9,574 nucleotides of DNA, taken from Vulcanimicrobiia bacterium (GTDB taxonomy: Bacteria > Eremiobacterota > Eremiobacteria > Baltobacterales > Baltobacteraceae). The stretch's first letter is position 1, and every line of letters begins with the position of its first letter. The stretch covers positions 1 to 9,574 of the forward strand of contig JAMXLG010000275.1 of assembly GCA_024281135.1 (NCBI GenBank), in the 5' to 3' direction. Position numbers and translations under genes: made by a program. Below, one piece after another: positions 1-5,500 of this stretch. The notes under the pieces are model-generated. The model saw only the letters and a list, made by a program, of their open reading frames with translations. It did no database searches and was not told the origin of the DNA.

Positions 1-227
1 CGCGCGAGATGATTCTCGACGCGGCCCGCAATTATGCAGCCGCGCATCCGCATGCCGATGCCGCGCCGTCACCCGATCCGCATATGGCCGTGCGGATCGA
101 GGGAACGACGGGCATTGTTACGTTTGATGTCAGCGGACAGCGAAGCGTCGATGTTTTTTACTACGCGAACGGACGCTGGCACGCGTGGTATTCGCAACAC
201 ACGAATGAGAACGGAAGCGGCGGTTAG
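1..227 (+). CDS. 3' end of an unrecognised protein gene (partial)
   Basis: The frame is open from base 3 to a TAG at 225-227. A Met codon lies at 9, but no ribosome binding site precedes it and the frame continues to the window edge, so this is most likely the C-terminal end of a longer gene. The visible part is about 74 residues. An Ala/His/Pro-rich stretch (AAAHPHADAAPSPDP) is followed by a short beta-like segment (VRIEGTTGIVTFDVSG, then VDVFYYANGRWHAWYSQ) rich in aromatic residues, and a Gly/Ser/Asn tail. It might be the end of an extracytoplasmic or beta-rich domain, but no family was recognised. It converges with the membrane protein gene and leaves only 4 bp between the two stop codons, with no obvious terminator. 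Codon use looks like that of the neighbours. Confidence 0.5.
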   Translation, partial: REMILDAARNYAAAHPHADAAPSPDPHMAVRIEGTTGIVTFDVSGQRSVDVFYYANGRWHAWYSQHTNENGSGG

Positions 228-231
228 CCTA

Positions 232-927
232 TCATGCGTGTGCGTATTGGGCGCTTCGCGAGGTTGCGCGCATTTGCGCGAAGATGATGAAATGACCGAT
301 CATATAGCACGGCACGAGAAACGCCGGAATCAAAGACCACGGAAATTGGGTCATTGCAGCGGAGCCCGCGCCTGAGTGAATCAATTGCAGCGGCGAGCCG
401 TTCGCGGACGTTAGCCCCAGCGTAACAGCGGTAACGAGATCCAAAAGACCGAGGACGTTCCACAGCACGAGCCGCCCGTCGTTACGCGAGAGATTTGACT
501 CACCGAGCGCTAGTGGAATTGCACCGAGTCCGACGATGATGTCGCCGATGCCGGCGAAATAGGGAAACGGGCCAGCAAGTTGCCCTGCGGACGCGAGTCC
601 AAGAAATAGAAAACCGAACACGCGGAAGATATTTACGCCGAGAATCAAGCGGCGCGGAACGCCGAGCAGCCGTTCACGTGCTTGCGGAACGACTGCGAGA
701 GCGACGCCGGCAACAACAAACGGCACCACGAACAGCGCGAGCAGAACCAGCGGGCTTTTTGCAACCGCGCCGGACAACGTGGCATCAATCACGCCGCCGA
801 CGCATGCGCCCGCAATTGCGCCTACTGCAATTTGGACGCCACGGCGTTCGAATAACGTCGTGGCGACGCTCACGATCACCGCGCCGGCGCTGGCAAAAAT
901 CAAAACGACTCCCAGTGGCTGAAGCAT
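232..927 (-). CDS. Multi-pass membrane protein, HxlR-linked, unknown function
   Basis: A 231-residue protein dominated by hydrophobic segments at about residues 5-24, 31-52, 58-80, 93-113, 121-141, 153-173 and 196-218. It is probably an inner-membrane protein with six or seven helices. Polar breaks (FERRG 26-30, PQARERLLG 81-89, ESNLSRNDGR 143-152) look like loops. The segments NIFRVFGFLFLGL (99-111), PYFAGIGDIIVG (122-133) and LWNVLGLLDLVTAVTLG (155-171) resemble a small uncharacterised membrane family with a gas/solute-carrier look, but no substrate can be named. The start is well fixed: AGGAGG (minus strand, 935-940) lies 7 nt before the ATG. It is transcribed divergently from the HxlR regulator, and the shared promoter is covered by two copies of a palindrome, so HxlR repression is likely. 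The inducing signal is unknown. Confidence 0.85.
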   Translation of the reverse strand: MLQPLGVVLIFASAGAVIVSVATTLFERRGVQIAVGAIAGACVGGVIDATLSGAVAKSPLVLLALFVVPFVVAGVALAVVPQARERLLGVPRRLILGVNIFRVFGFLFLGLASAGQLAGPFPYFAGIGDIIVGLGAIPLALGESNLSRNDGRLVLWNVLGLLDLVTAVTLGLTSANGSPLQLIHSGAGSAAMTQFPWSLIPAFLVPCYMIGHFIIFAQMRATSRSAQYAHA

Positions 928-941
928 CGATTAGCCTCCTA

Positions 942-994
942 TGACTTGTATCATGCAAGTCACTATACTCCATTGACTTTCATCATGCAAGTCA
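942..994. promoter_or_regulatory. Tandem HxlR-type operators in the divergent promoter
   Basis: Two near-identical inverted repeats. Copy 1 has TGACTTG at 942-948 and CAAGTCA at 956-962; copy 2 has TGACTTT at 974-980 and CAAGTCA at 988-994. Each has a 7-nt spacer (TATCATG and CATCATG), and the copies are 32 bp apart, about three helical turns. Symmetry extends into the spacer (AT.AT). HxlR-family dimers bind short palindromes of this kind next to their own gene. Copy 2 overlaps the -35 elements of both divergent promoters, and copy 1 covers the -10 and start of the leftward one. The repeats are read directly; binding by the neighbouring HxlR protein is inferred. Confidence 0.85.
962..990 (-). 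promoter_or_regulatory. Promoter of the membrane protein gene
   Basis: On the minus strand a TTGCAT -35 (985-990) and a TATAGT -10 (962-967) are separated by 17 bp. The predicted start near 955 gives a short leader carrying AGGAGG. Both boxes lie within or beside the HxlR-type palindromes, which fits repression by promoter occlusion. Confidence 0.6.
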
Positions 995-1001
995 CTAGAC
1001 T
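973..1001 (+). promoter_or_regulatory. Promoter of the HxlR gene
   Basis: TTGACT (973-978) and TAGACT (996-1001) are separated by 17 bp, so transcription would begin near 1008, 19 nt before the chosen ATG. The -35 lies in the left arm of operator copy 2, so the repressor would be expected to regulate itself. Confidence 0.55.
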
Positions 1002-1026
1002 TAGGCCATGTCACGCGAGTTAACAC

Positions 1027-1458
1027 ATGCGGCACGCTAGCCTGGCGGCTGCCCTGCCGTGTCCCATCGCCCGCACGCTCGAGATCGTCGGAGAATGGTG
1101 GTCGCTGCTCATTATTCGCGACGCCGTGCTTGGTGCGCGACGCTTTGATGAATTTAAGCGTTCGGGGATCTCCGACAACATTTTGTCGACCCGTCTGAAA
1201 ACACTAACGGACGCGCACGTCTTCAAACGCGTCCGCTACCAAACATCGCCGGATCGCTACGAATACGTCCTCACGGAAAAAGGACAAGAGCTCGGGACGG
1301 TTGTGCTTGCGTTACGCTCGTGGGGACGACGCTGGACAAAAGGCTCCGACTTCAGTGAAATCCGCCACGAGGGCTGCGGAGGCAACGTGGGCGTCTCGGT
1401 GCGGTGTGAGGAGTGCGGCGAAGTTCCCGAAGCGGTCGTCCGGACGACGACGCTATAG
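1027..1458 (+). CDS. HxlR-family winged-helix transcriptional regulator
   Basis: A 143-residue DNA-binding regulator. The family signature is clear: CPIARTLEIVGEWWSLLIIRD (12-32, the end of the first helices), then RRFDEFKRSGISDNILSTRLK (38-58, recognition helix region), then the wing with YEYVLTEKG (78-86). Cys12 sits at the N-terminal position that is redox-active in several HxlR proteins such as YodB and HypR, so oxidant or electrophile sensing is possible. The C-terminus has His114, Cys117, Cys127 and Cys130 in a CG-x(n)-CxxCG pattern that could bind a metal. An in-frame TAA at 1021-1023 forces the start to ATG 1027, although no strong Shine-Dalgarno precedes it. The gene overlaps the convergent QueA-like gene by 6 bp. 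It most likely represses itself and the divergent membrane protein through the two palindromes between them. Confidence 0.95.
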   Translation: MRHASLAAALPCPIARTLEIVGEWWSLLIIRDAVLGARRFDEFKRSGISDNILSTRLKTLTDAHVFKRVRYQTSPDRYEYVLTEKGQELGTVVLALRSWGRRWTKGSDFSEIRHEGCGGNVGVSVRCEECGEVPEAVVRTTTL

Positions 1459-2448
1459 GATGAGGTGAACGTCTCCGAACTCGTGCTGGTAATATCCCGC
1501 ATCGGCCGCTTCAGCATACGCGGATGCGAGCAAACCGCGGCCGAGGAACGCGCGCAAGATCGATTGATGCGTCGCGGCGCTATCGTGGAAGCCGGTTAAT
1601 AAGCCGTCGACGGTGTGAATCGAGTAACGATCGCCGATGACGAGATCGGTCCATCCGCTCGATGCGATCGTGTCTCCGCGATAGAACGACGATTCGAGCG
1701 CGCGAAGCGCTGTTGATCCTACCGCAATGACGCGTCGCCCCTCTGCGCGCGCACGATTGACGGCCTCGGCCGTTTCGACTGGCACGCGAAAGCGTTCCGC
1801 CGGGGGGCGCTCCGGCTCTTCGAGACTTGCAACGCCGCAGTGCAACGTGATCGTCGCAATCTCGATGCCGTGCTCGATCAATGCGTCGACAACGCGCTTC
1901 GAAAACGGCCGGGCTGCAGACGGCATCTCGGACGAACCCGGTTCACGTGCGAAAATCGTTTGATAGTCGCGCATTGGGAACTCTTCGTTGATATAGCCGT
2001 AGTGAATCGGTTTGCCGTAATTTCCGAGAAAGTCTTGCATGCGTTGCGGCAGTTGGAACCAGGTATACCACAATCGCGGGTATTGCGGATCGAGCGGGGC
2101 GATTGTCACCGCCGATCCGCCGGCCGGCAAGCGCAGTTCTTCACCGCAGAGTACTGTATCGCGCGGCTCCGTTACATAAATACGCTCGTCGATCTTCGTC
2201 GCAACATGCAATTGCAGCGAGTCCCCGTTTTGGCGACGCGCGTTCAATGCAGCTGGAACCGTAGCAGAATCGTTGACGACGAGCAGATCGCCGGCTTGAA
2301 GAACCGACGGTATATCGAGAAAACGAAGATGACGGTTCGTTCCCGACACGCGATGCGTAACGAGCATCTTCACCTCGTCGCGCGCAATGCCTCGCCGTTC
2401 TGGGGGCTCCGTCGCGTTACGCAGGGACGAGGTCTGCAAGGCATACAC
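1453..2448 (-). CDS. queA: QueA-like SAM:tRNA ribosyltransferase-isomerase (divergent)
   Basis: A 331-residue member of the QueA family. True QueA transfers the ribosyl part of S-adenosylmethionine to preQ1 in tRNA during queuosine synthesis. Family landmarks, in order: PPERRG (15-20), GDLLVVNDSATVPA (53-66), PIHYGY (147-152), DYQTIFA (161-167), GSSEMPSAARPF (171-182), TLHCGV (201-206), ERFRVP (218-223), AVGSTALRALES (242-253), SGWTDLVIG (264-272), DGLLTGFH (281-288) and HEFGDVHLIL (322-331). Several depart from classical QueA, which has APTAGLHF, TLHVGAGTF and a FHLP-STLL loop. The protein matches instead the short actinobacterial-type relatives, so tRNA modification is uncertain. It starts with GTG, with AAGGAG 10 nt upstream (2459-2464). 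That start lies inside the SDR gene, a 32-bp overlap suggesting translational coupling. No other queuosine gene is visible in the window. The operon is probably activated by SoxR. Confidence 0.88.
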   Translation of the reverse strand: MYALQTSSLRNATEPPERRGIARDEVKMLVTHRVSGTNRHLRFLDIPSVLQAGDLLVVNDSATVPAALNARRQNGDSLQLHVATKIDERIYVTEPRDTVLCGEELRLPAGGSAVTIAPLDPQYPRLWYTWFQLPQRMQDFLGNYGKPIHYGYINEEFPMRDYQTIFAREPGSSEMPSAARPFSKRVVDALIEHGIEIATITLHCGVASLEEPERPPAERFRVPVETAEAVNRARAEGRRVIAVGSTALRALESSFYRGDTIASSGWTDLVIGDRYSIHTVDGLLTGFHDSAATHQSILRAFLGRGLLASAYAEAADAGYYQHEFGDVHLIL

Positions 2449-3151
2449 GTTCGTAACGCTCCTTCATGGTGGCAATGGCGCGCAGCAGTGCGCGAGCGGA
2501 ATCAGCGGGATCGCGTAGCTCGGTGGGATCGGCGTCAGGAATGGCGTCACGATGCATCTGCGTGTTCATGTCGCCGGGATCGGCTACTAACACGCGTACC
2601 TGCGTGTCTTCCAGCTCCGTGGCGAGGACTCGCGAAAAATGTTCGAGCGCGGCTTTACTCGCGCCGTATGCGCCCCACGTCGGATAGGCTTCCACCCCCG
2701 CGTCAGACGTGATATTCACGATCGTTGCTGGATCAGCAGACCCGCGCATAACGTGCAGCGCGTGCTGCATCAAATGAATCGGCGCGAACACGTTGACGGC
2801 GAAGGCGCGATCGAACGTTTCGCGTGAGAGTTCCTCCACGCGCGGAAGCGGTATTTCACCAAGCGTTGAGGCGTTATTGATAACAAGATCGAGACGCTTG
2901 AACGGGCGCGCAGCAGCAATGAGGTCGTGCGCATGTTGTTGATCGGCGACGTCGCCCGGGATTGCGACGACATTGCCCACCTGCGCGAGTACATCGCAAG
3001 CTGCTGCAAGCGTCGCCTCGTCGCGTCCGTCGATGATGACGTTCAAACCTTTCGCCAGTAGTTCGCGCGCAATCTCTCTTCCGAGCCCGCGCGAACCACC
3101 GGTGACGATTGCAACGTGCCCGGCTTCAAACCACTCGTTCAGACTGTCCAT
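2417..3151 (-). CDS. SDR-family NAD(P)-dependent oxidoreductase
   Basis: A 244-residue cytosolic short-chain dehydrogenase/reductase of classical length. The Rossmann nucleotide motif TGGSRGLG is at 17-24, the NNAS motif at 92-95, a structural Asn at 120 and the catalytic Ser at 149 (NITSDAG). The YxxxK pair is Tyr162/Lys166 (YGASK). The stretch [10 protein letters not shown] (191-200) sits where SDRs carry the post-catalytic PG motif. Arg43 after the second strand suggests NADPH preference, which is an inference. The substrate is unknown. It is the first gene of a two-gene operon with the QueA-like gene, whose start lies inside it. Its promoter has the SoxR architecture, and the predicted -10 (3158-3163) is so close to the ATG that the mRNA may be leaderless. 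A role in handling quinones, redox-cycling compounds or oxidised carbonyls would fit SoxR control but is not shown by the sequence. Confidence 0.95.
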   Translation of the reverse strand: MDSLNEWFEAGHVAIVTGGSRGLGREIARELLAKGLNVIIDGRDEATLAAACDVLAQVGNVVAIPGDVADQQHAHDLIAAARPFKRLDLVINNASTLGEIPLPRVEELSRETFDRAFAVNVFAPIHLMQHALHVMRGSADPATIVNITSDAGVEAYPTWGAYGASKAALEHFSRVLATELEDTQVRVLVADPGDMNTQMHRDAIPDADPTELRDPADSARALLRAIATMKERYERVCLADLVPA

Positions 3152-3157
3152 GGTGCA

Positions 3158-3188
3158 ACCCTACGACCTCAAGTATAGTTGAGGTCAA
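3158..3188 (-). promoter_or_regulatory. SoxR-type promoter with 19-bp spacer driving SDR-queA
   Basis: On the minus strand TTGACC (3183-3188) and TAGGGT (3158-3163) are separated by 19 bp, the overlong spacer typical of promoters activated by MerR-family regulators, including Escherichia coli soxS. The sox palindrome fills the spacer in the same register as in soxS, where the -35 also ends at the ACC of the palindrome. The predicted start falls about at the SDR ATG. Confidence 0.85.
3165..3186. promoter_or_regulatory. SoxR operator (sox box)
   Basis: A 22-bp inverted repeat: GACCTCAA (3165-3172), six central bases GTATAG, then TTGAGGTC (3179-3186). The arms are perfect and closely match the known soxS operator half-sites CCTCAAG/CTTGAGG. 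It lies in the 41-bp gap between soxR and the divergent SDR gene. The right arm's TGAGG also forms the ribosome binding site for soxR, 8 nt before its ATG. Confidence 0.93.
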
Positions 3189-3192
3189 TACG

Positions 3193-3633
3193 ATGGACGA
3201 TTTATTGAGCGTCGGCGAAGTCGCCGAGCGCAGCGGCCTACCGGTTTCAACCCTTCACTTCTACGAATCGAAAGGCTTGATTCACAGCACGCGCAACGCC
3301 GGCAACCAGCGACGCTTTCCGCGCGCCGAGTTGCGCCGCATCGCCGTCATCAAGGTCGCGCAACGCGCAGGGATTCCGCTGAGCGAAATCCGCGAAGAGC
3401 TTGCAACGCTTCCGACAGACCGCACGATCTCCGCGAAGGAATGGAGCCGGCTTTCGAAACGCTGGAAAGCCGATCTCGACGACCGCATTGCGCGATTGGC
3501 GGCCCTACGCGATCAACTCGGAGACTGCATCGGATGCGGATGCCTTTCGCTCGACAGTTGCCCGCTGCGCAATCCGATGGACGTCCTCGGCTACGATGGC
3601 CCAGGACCACGGTTAATCGATCCGCTGACATAA
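3193..3633 (+). CDS. soxR: SoxR, redox-sensing MerR-family transcription activator
   Basis: A 146-residue protein. The N-terminal MerR winged helix ([20 protein letters not shown], residues 4-23, with YESKGLI following) binds DNA. A dimerisation helix covers about 80-110. Four cysteines at 112, 115, 117 and 123 (CIGCGC-x5-C, followed by PLRNPMD) form the C-x2-C-x-C-x5-C [2Fe-2S] site that defines SoxR within MerR regulators. Oxidation of the cluster by redox-cycling compounds or nitric oxide distorts the bound promoter and switches it on. The frame is open back to 3109, but ATG 3193 is chosen: it has GAGG 8 nt upstream and matches the family's N-terminus. The divergent SDR-queA operon has the cognate promoter. 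A -10-like TATAGT (3174-3179) inside the box would let SoxR repress its own gene. No soxS is visible, so SoxR probably acts directly, as in most bacteria outside the enterics. Confidence 0.97.
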   Translation: MDDLLSVGEVAERSGLPVSTLHFYESKGLIHSTRNAGNQRRFPRAELRRIAVIKVAQRAGIPLSEIREELATLPTDRTISAKEWSRLSKRWKADLDDRIARLAALRDQLGDCIGCGCLSLDSCPLRNPMDVLGYDGPGPRLIDPLT

Positions 3634-3648
3634 CTGGAACAACGTATA

Positions 3649-3688
3649 GAGGAAAGGCCCAAGCGCGACGCTACTTGGACCTTTCCTC
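3649..3688. terminator. Long stem-loop between soxR and epoxide hydrolase genes
   Basis: The arms are GAGGAAAGGCCCAAG (3649-3663) and CTTGGACCTTTCCTC (3674-3688): 15 positions with one mismatch, around a 10-nt loop. It lies between two convergent stop codons, so a bidirectional transcription barrier is the natural reading. Neither side shows a clear U-tract, so it may work with Rho or as an mRNA 3'-end stabiliser. Confidence 0.65.
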
Positions 3689-3695
3689 CTTATCG

Positions 3696-4904
3696 CTATT
3701 GCCGCAGCGATCTAAAGCCGGCTCGTACCTCTTCTGAAAGTAGTTTCGGCTGTTCCCAGGCGGCAAAGTGGCCGCCTTTATTGAGCTTATTGTAATGCAG
3801 GAGCTTGGGATACGCCCGCTCCGCCCAACTGCGCGGCGTCTCGTAAAGTTCGTCAGGGAAGACGCTCACGGCGACCGGAACGGACACGCCTTTGGGAACG
3901 AAAAATGCGAGCTTATTCTCCCAATAAAGGCGCGAGGCTGAAACACCGGTGTTTGTGAGCCAAAACAGCGTTACGTTGTCGAGCACATCGTCCGGCGTCA
4001 GTCCTTCGGTCTGCCCGTCGAATGCGCGTGCAATGAGCTCCAAGCTACGCGCGTCGTGGTCAATCATCCAAGCTGCAAGATTGATAGGTGAATCCGCCAA
4101 GCCGACCAGCGTTTGCGGGCGGGTCCCCATTTCGAACGCGAAGTAAACGTGCTTGTAGAAGAAAACGAGTTCGTCGTACGCTTTTCGCTCTTCAGCGGAG
4201 AGGCCGTCCGGCGCCGGCGCGCCGGATGCAGATGCCTGGTTGATATCGGCTGGAATGGCGCCGGGCATGTTGGTGTGAATGCCGAGTAGTTCCGGTGGCG
4301 CCTGCACGCCGATCAAATCGGTGATAACCGCGCCCCAATCGCCGCCTTGCGCAACAAATTGCCCGTAGCCAAGGCGTCGCATCAACGTGATCCAAGCGCT
4401 CGCAATTCGCTCGGGGCCCCAGCCAGTCGTGGCCGGCTTACCGGAGAAGCCGTATCCCGGCATCGACGGGATTACCACGTGGAACGCATCCGATGCACTG
4501 CCACCGTGCGCCGTTGGATCGGTAAGTGGTTCAATGATTTTTAGTTGTTCAATCACTGAACCCGGCCATCCGTGCGTAACAATAAGCGGCAACGCGTTTT
4601 CATGCTTCGAACGTACGTGGATAAAGTGAATGTCGAGGCCGTCGATTTCAGTGATGAATTGAGGGTAAGCGTTTAGCCGCGCCTCCACTTTGCGCCAGTC
4701 ATAATCCGTCTGCCAATAACGCAGCAGTTGCTGGATAGTTTTGAGCGGCACGCCCTGCGAGTAGTCGGCAACCGTCTCCTTTTCCGGTAAGCGCGTTGCG
4801 GCCAGGCGTCTGCGCAAATCGGTAAGTTGTTCCTCCGGAATATCCACACGATAGGGACGCAGATCGGTGGTTGCACCGCCTATCCGTTGATCAATAGTAC
4901 TCAT
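3696..4904 (-). CDS. Epoxide hydrolase, microsomal-type alpha/beta hydrolase
   Basis: A 402-residue protein with the epoxide hydrolase N-terminal domain (about 15-125: RPYRVDIPEEQLTDLRRRLAATR at the start, then DYDWRKVEARLNAYPQF) followed by an alpha/beta-hydrolase core with a lid. HGWPGS (111-116) forms the oxyanion hole, Asp189 in GGDWG is the expected nucleophile, Tyr327 (RLYWEN) is a likely lid tyrosine that activates the epoxide, Asp351 or Glu352 the acid, and His379 in GGHFAAWE the general base. All catalytic elements look intact. It would open epoxides to diols by way of an ester intermediate; the natural substrate is unknown. No signal peptide or Tat motif is visible, so it is probably cytosolic. 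AAAGG lies 9 nt before the ATG. The gene converges on soxR with a hairpin between them. No sox box was seen upstream, so membership of the SoxR regulon is not supported. Confidence 0.95.
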   Translation of the reverse strand: MSTIDQRIGGATTDLRPYRVDIPEEQLTDLRRRLAATRLPEKETVADYSQGVPLKTIQQLLRYWQTDYDWRKVEARLNAYPQFITEIDGLDIHFIHVRSKHENALPLIVTHGWPGSVIEQLKIIEPLTDPTAHGGSASDAFHVVIPSMPGYGFSGKPATTGWGPERIASAWITLMRRLGYGQFVAQGGDWGAVITDLIGVQAPPELLGIHTNMPGAIPADINQASASGAPAPDGLSAEERKAYDELVFFYKHVYFAFEMGTRPQTLVGLADSPINLAAWMIDHDARSLELIARAFDGQTEGLTPDDVLDNVTLFWLTNTGVSASRLYWENKLAFFVPKGVSVPVAVSVFPDELYETPRSWAERAYPKLLHYNKLNKGGHFAAWEQPKLLSEEVRAGFRSLRQ

Positions 4905-5183
4905 TGGTTCAGACCTTTCTTTTAAACGAGAAGAAAAAGCCAGCTAGCAACCTTGCTATGCAGCGGCGAAAAAGACGGCGTTTAGACAAACTGTATTTGA
5001 TAGATGATAGCTCTGCACGCCGCTATCAGTGAATGCTCGCGGGCGGCTCGAGCGCAGACTCCGCGATGGAATTAATTTCTAACGAAGTCGAAGTCGCGTT
5101 CATGTGGGCTACTATCCACGTGCGGCGAATCGCGAACCATTTCGACTCATACACTTCGTCGTACCGTCGTCAACGGGAATCAC
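4905..5183. promoter_or_regulatory. Divergent intergenic region with two inverted repeats
   Basis: This 279-bp gap lies between the epoxide hydrolase and HTH genes. On the minus strand TTGCTA (4945-4950) and TTTAAA (4921-4926) with 18 bp between them form a possible promoter for the hydrolase. That -35 lies in a perfect inverted repeat, TAGCAA-CC-TTGCTA (4945-4958), a possible operator. A second repeat, TGATAGC (5005-5011) and GCTATCA (5022-5028), has a 10-nt spacer. Nothing coding was found. The rightward promoter for the HTH gene is not obvious. Confidence 0.35.
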
Positions 5184-5423
5184 ATGGATCTAGCGCAGCG
5201 ACGATTTGGTGACTTGTTGAGGCAACATCGGTTGGCGGCGGGTCTTTCGCAGGAAGATCTGGCTAAGCGCGCCGGGCTGAGCGTCGTCACAATAAGCTCG
5301 CTCGAGCGTGGAGCTCGCGCGGGGCCGTACAAAGACACGATCGCGATGATCGCGGCTGCGTTGCAACTGTCGCAGTCTGCCCGCGAAGAGCTCGAGCAGG
5401 CTGTCGGCGAGGGAGGCGCGTGA
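5184..5423 (+). CDS. Small stand-alone XRE-family HTH protein
   Basis: A 79-residue protein that is almost entirely one XRE helix-turn-helix domain (residues 8-66): FGDLLRQHRLAAGLSQEDLA, then the recognition helix region GLSVVTISSLERG, PYKDT and a closing helix. By hand alignment, 37 of 66 positions are identical to the HTH of the XRE/ATPase regulator at 8806. That type of domain normally forms the N-terminus of a long ATPase/TPR regulator; here it ends in GEGGA and a stop, so it is either a functional mini-regulator or a truncated remnant. ATG 5184 follows a weak GGGA. The stop overlaps a GTG that opens a 25-codon reading frame (5420-5497) ending 3 bp from the response regulator's stop. Its target is unknown. 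The palindromes upstream (4945-4958, 5005-5028) are candidates but nothing links them to it. Confidence 0.78.
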   Translation: MDLAQRRFGDLLRQHRLAAGLSQEDLAKRAGLSVVTISSLERGARAGPYKDTIAMIAAALQLSQSAREELEQAVGEGGA

Positions 5424-5497
5424 TCGAGCCGCTGATCGTTCCTATCGGCGTTGCGTTGCCAGTCGCTTCCGCCGAAGGCCCCCAGAAGGAAGCATAG
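5420..5497 (+). CDS. Possible 25-aa peptide overlapping the HTH stop codon
   Basis: GTG at 5420-5422 overlaps the TGA of the HTH gene (GTGA) and opens a 25-codon frame to TAG 5495-5497. GGGAGG (5411-5416) lies upstream, but only 3 nt from the GTG, which is too close for a good start. The predicted peptide begins MIEPLIVPIGVALPVASAEG: hydrophobic, then polar. It could be a coupled small peptide, the remnant of a once longer protein, or chance. Weakly supported. Confidence 0.18.
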   Translation: MIEPLIVPIGVALPVASAEGPQKEA

Positions 5498-5500
5498 GAT

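Noticed and set aside
34..375. Plus-strand ORF of 113 codons
   Set aside because: Arg-rich, low-complexity composition; it overlaps the better-looking partial frame and the antisense of the membrane protein gene.
1008..1040. Upstream ATG as the HxlR start
   Set aside because: It is in a different frame and stops at 1038-1040; an in-frame TAA at 1021 shows that ATG 1027 is the first possible start.
1840..2712. Plus-strand ORF of 290 codons
   Set aside because: It is antisense to the QueA-like and SDR genes, both with clear family motifs; its translation is Arg-rich without recognisable domains.
3109..3192. N-terminal extension of SoxR
   Set aside because: It would be translated through the sox box and over the SDR start; the family N-terminus and the ribosome binding site fit ATG 3193.
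3696..4904. Epoxide hydrolase as a SoxR target
   Set aside because: No sox box or 19-bp-spacer promoter is visible upstream of its start; adjacency alone is not evidence.
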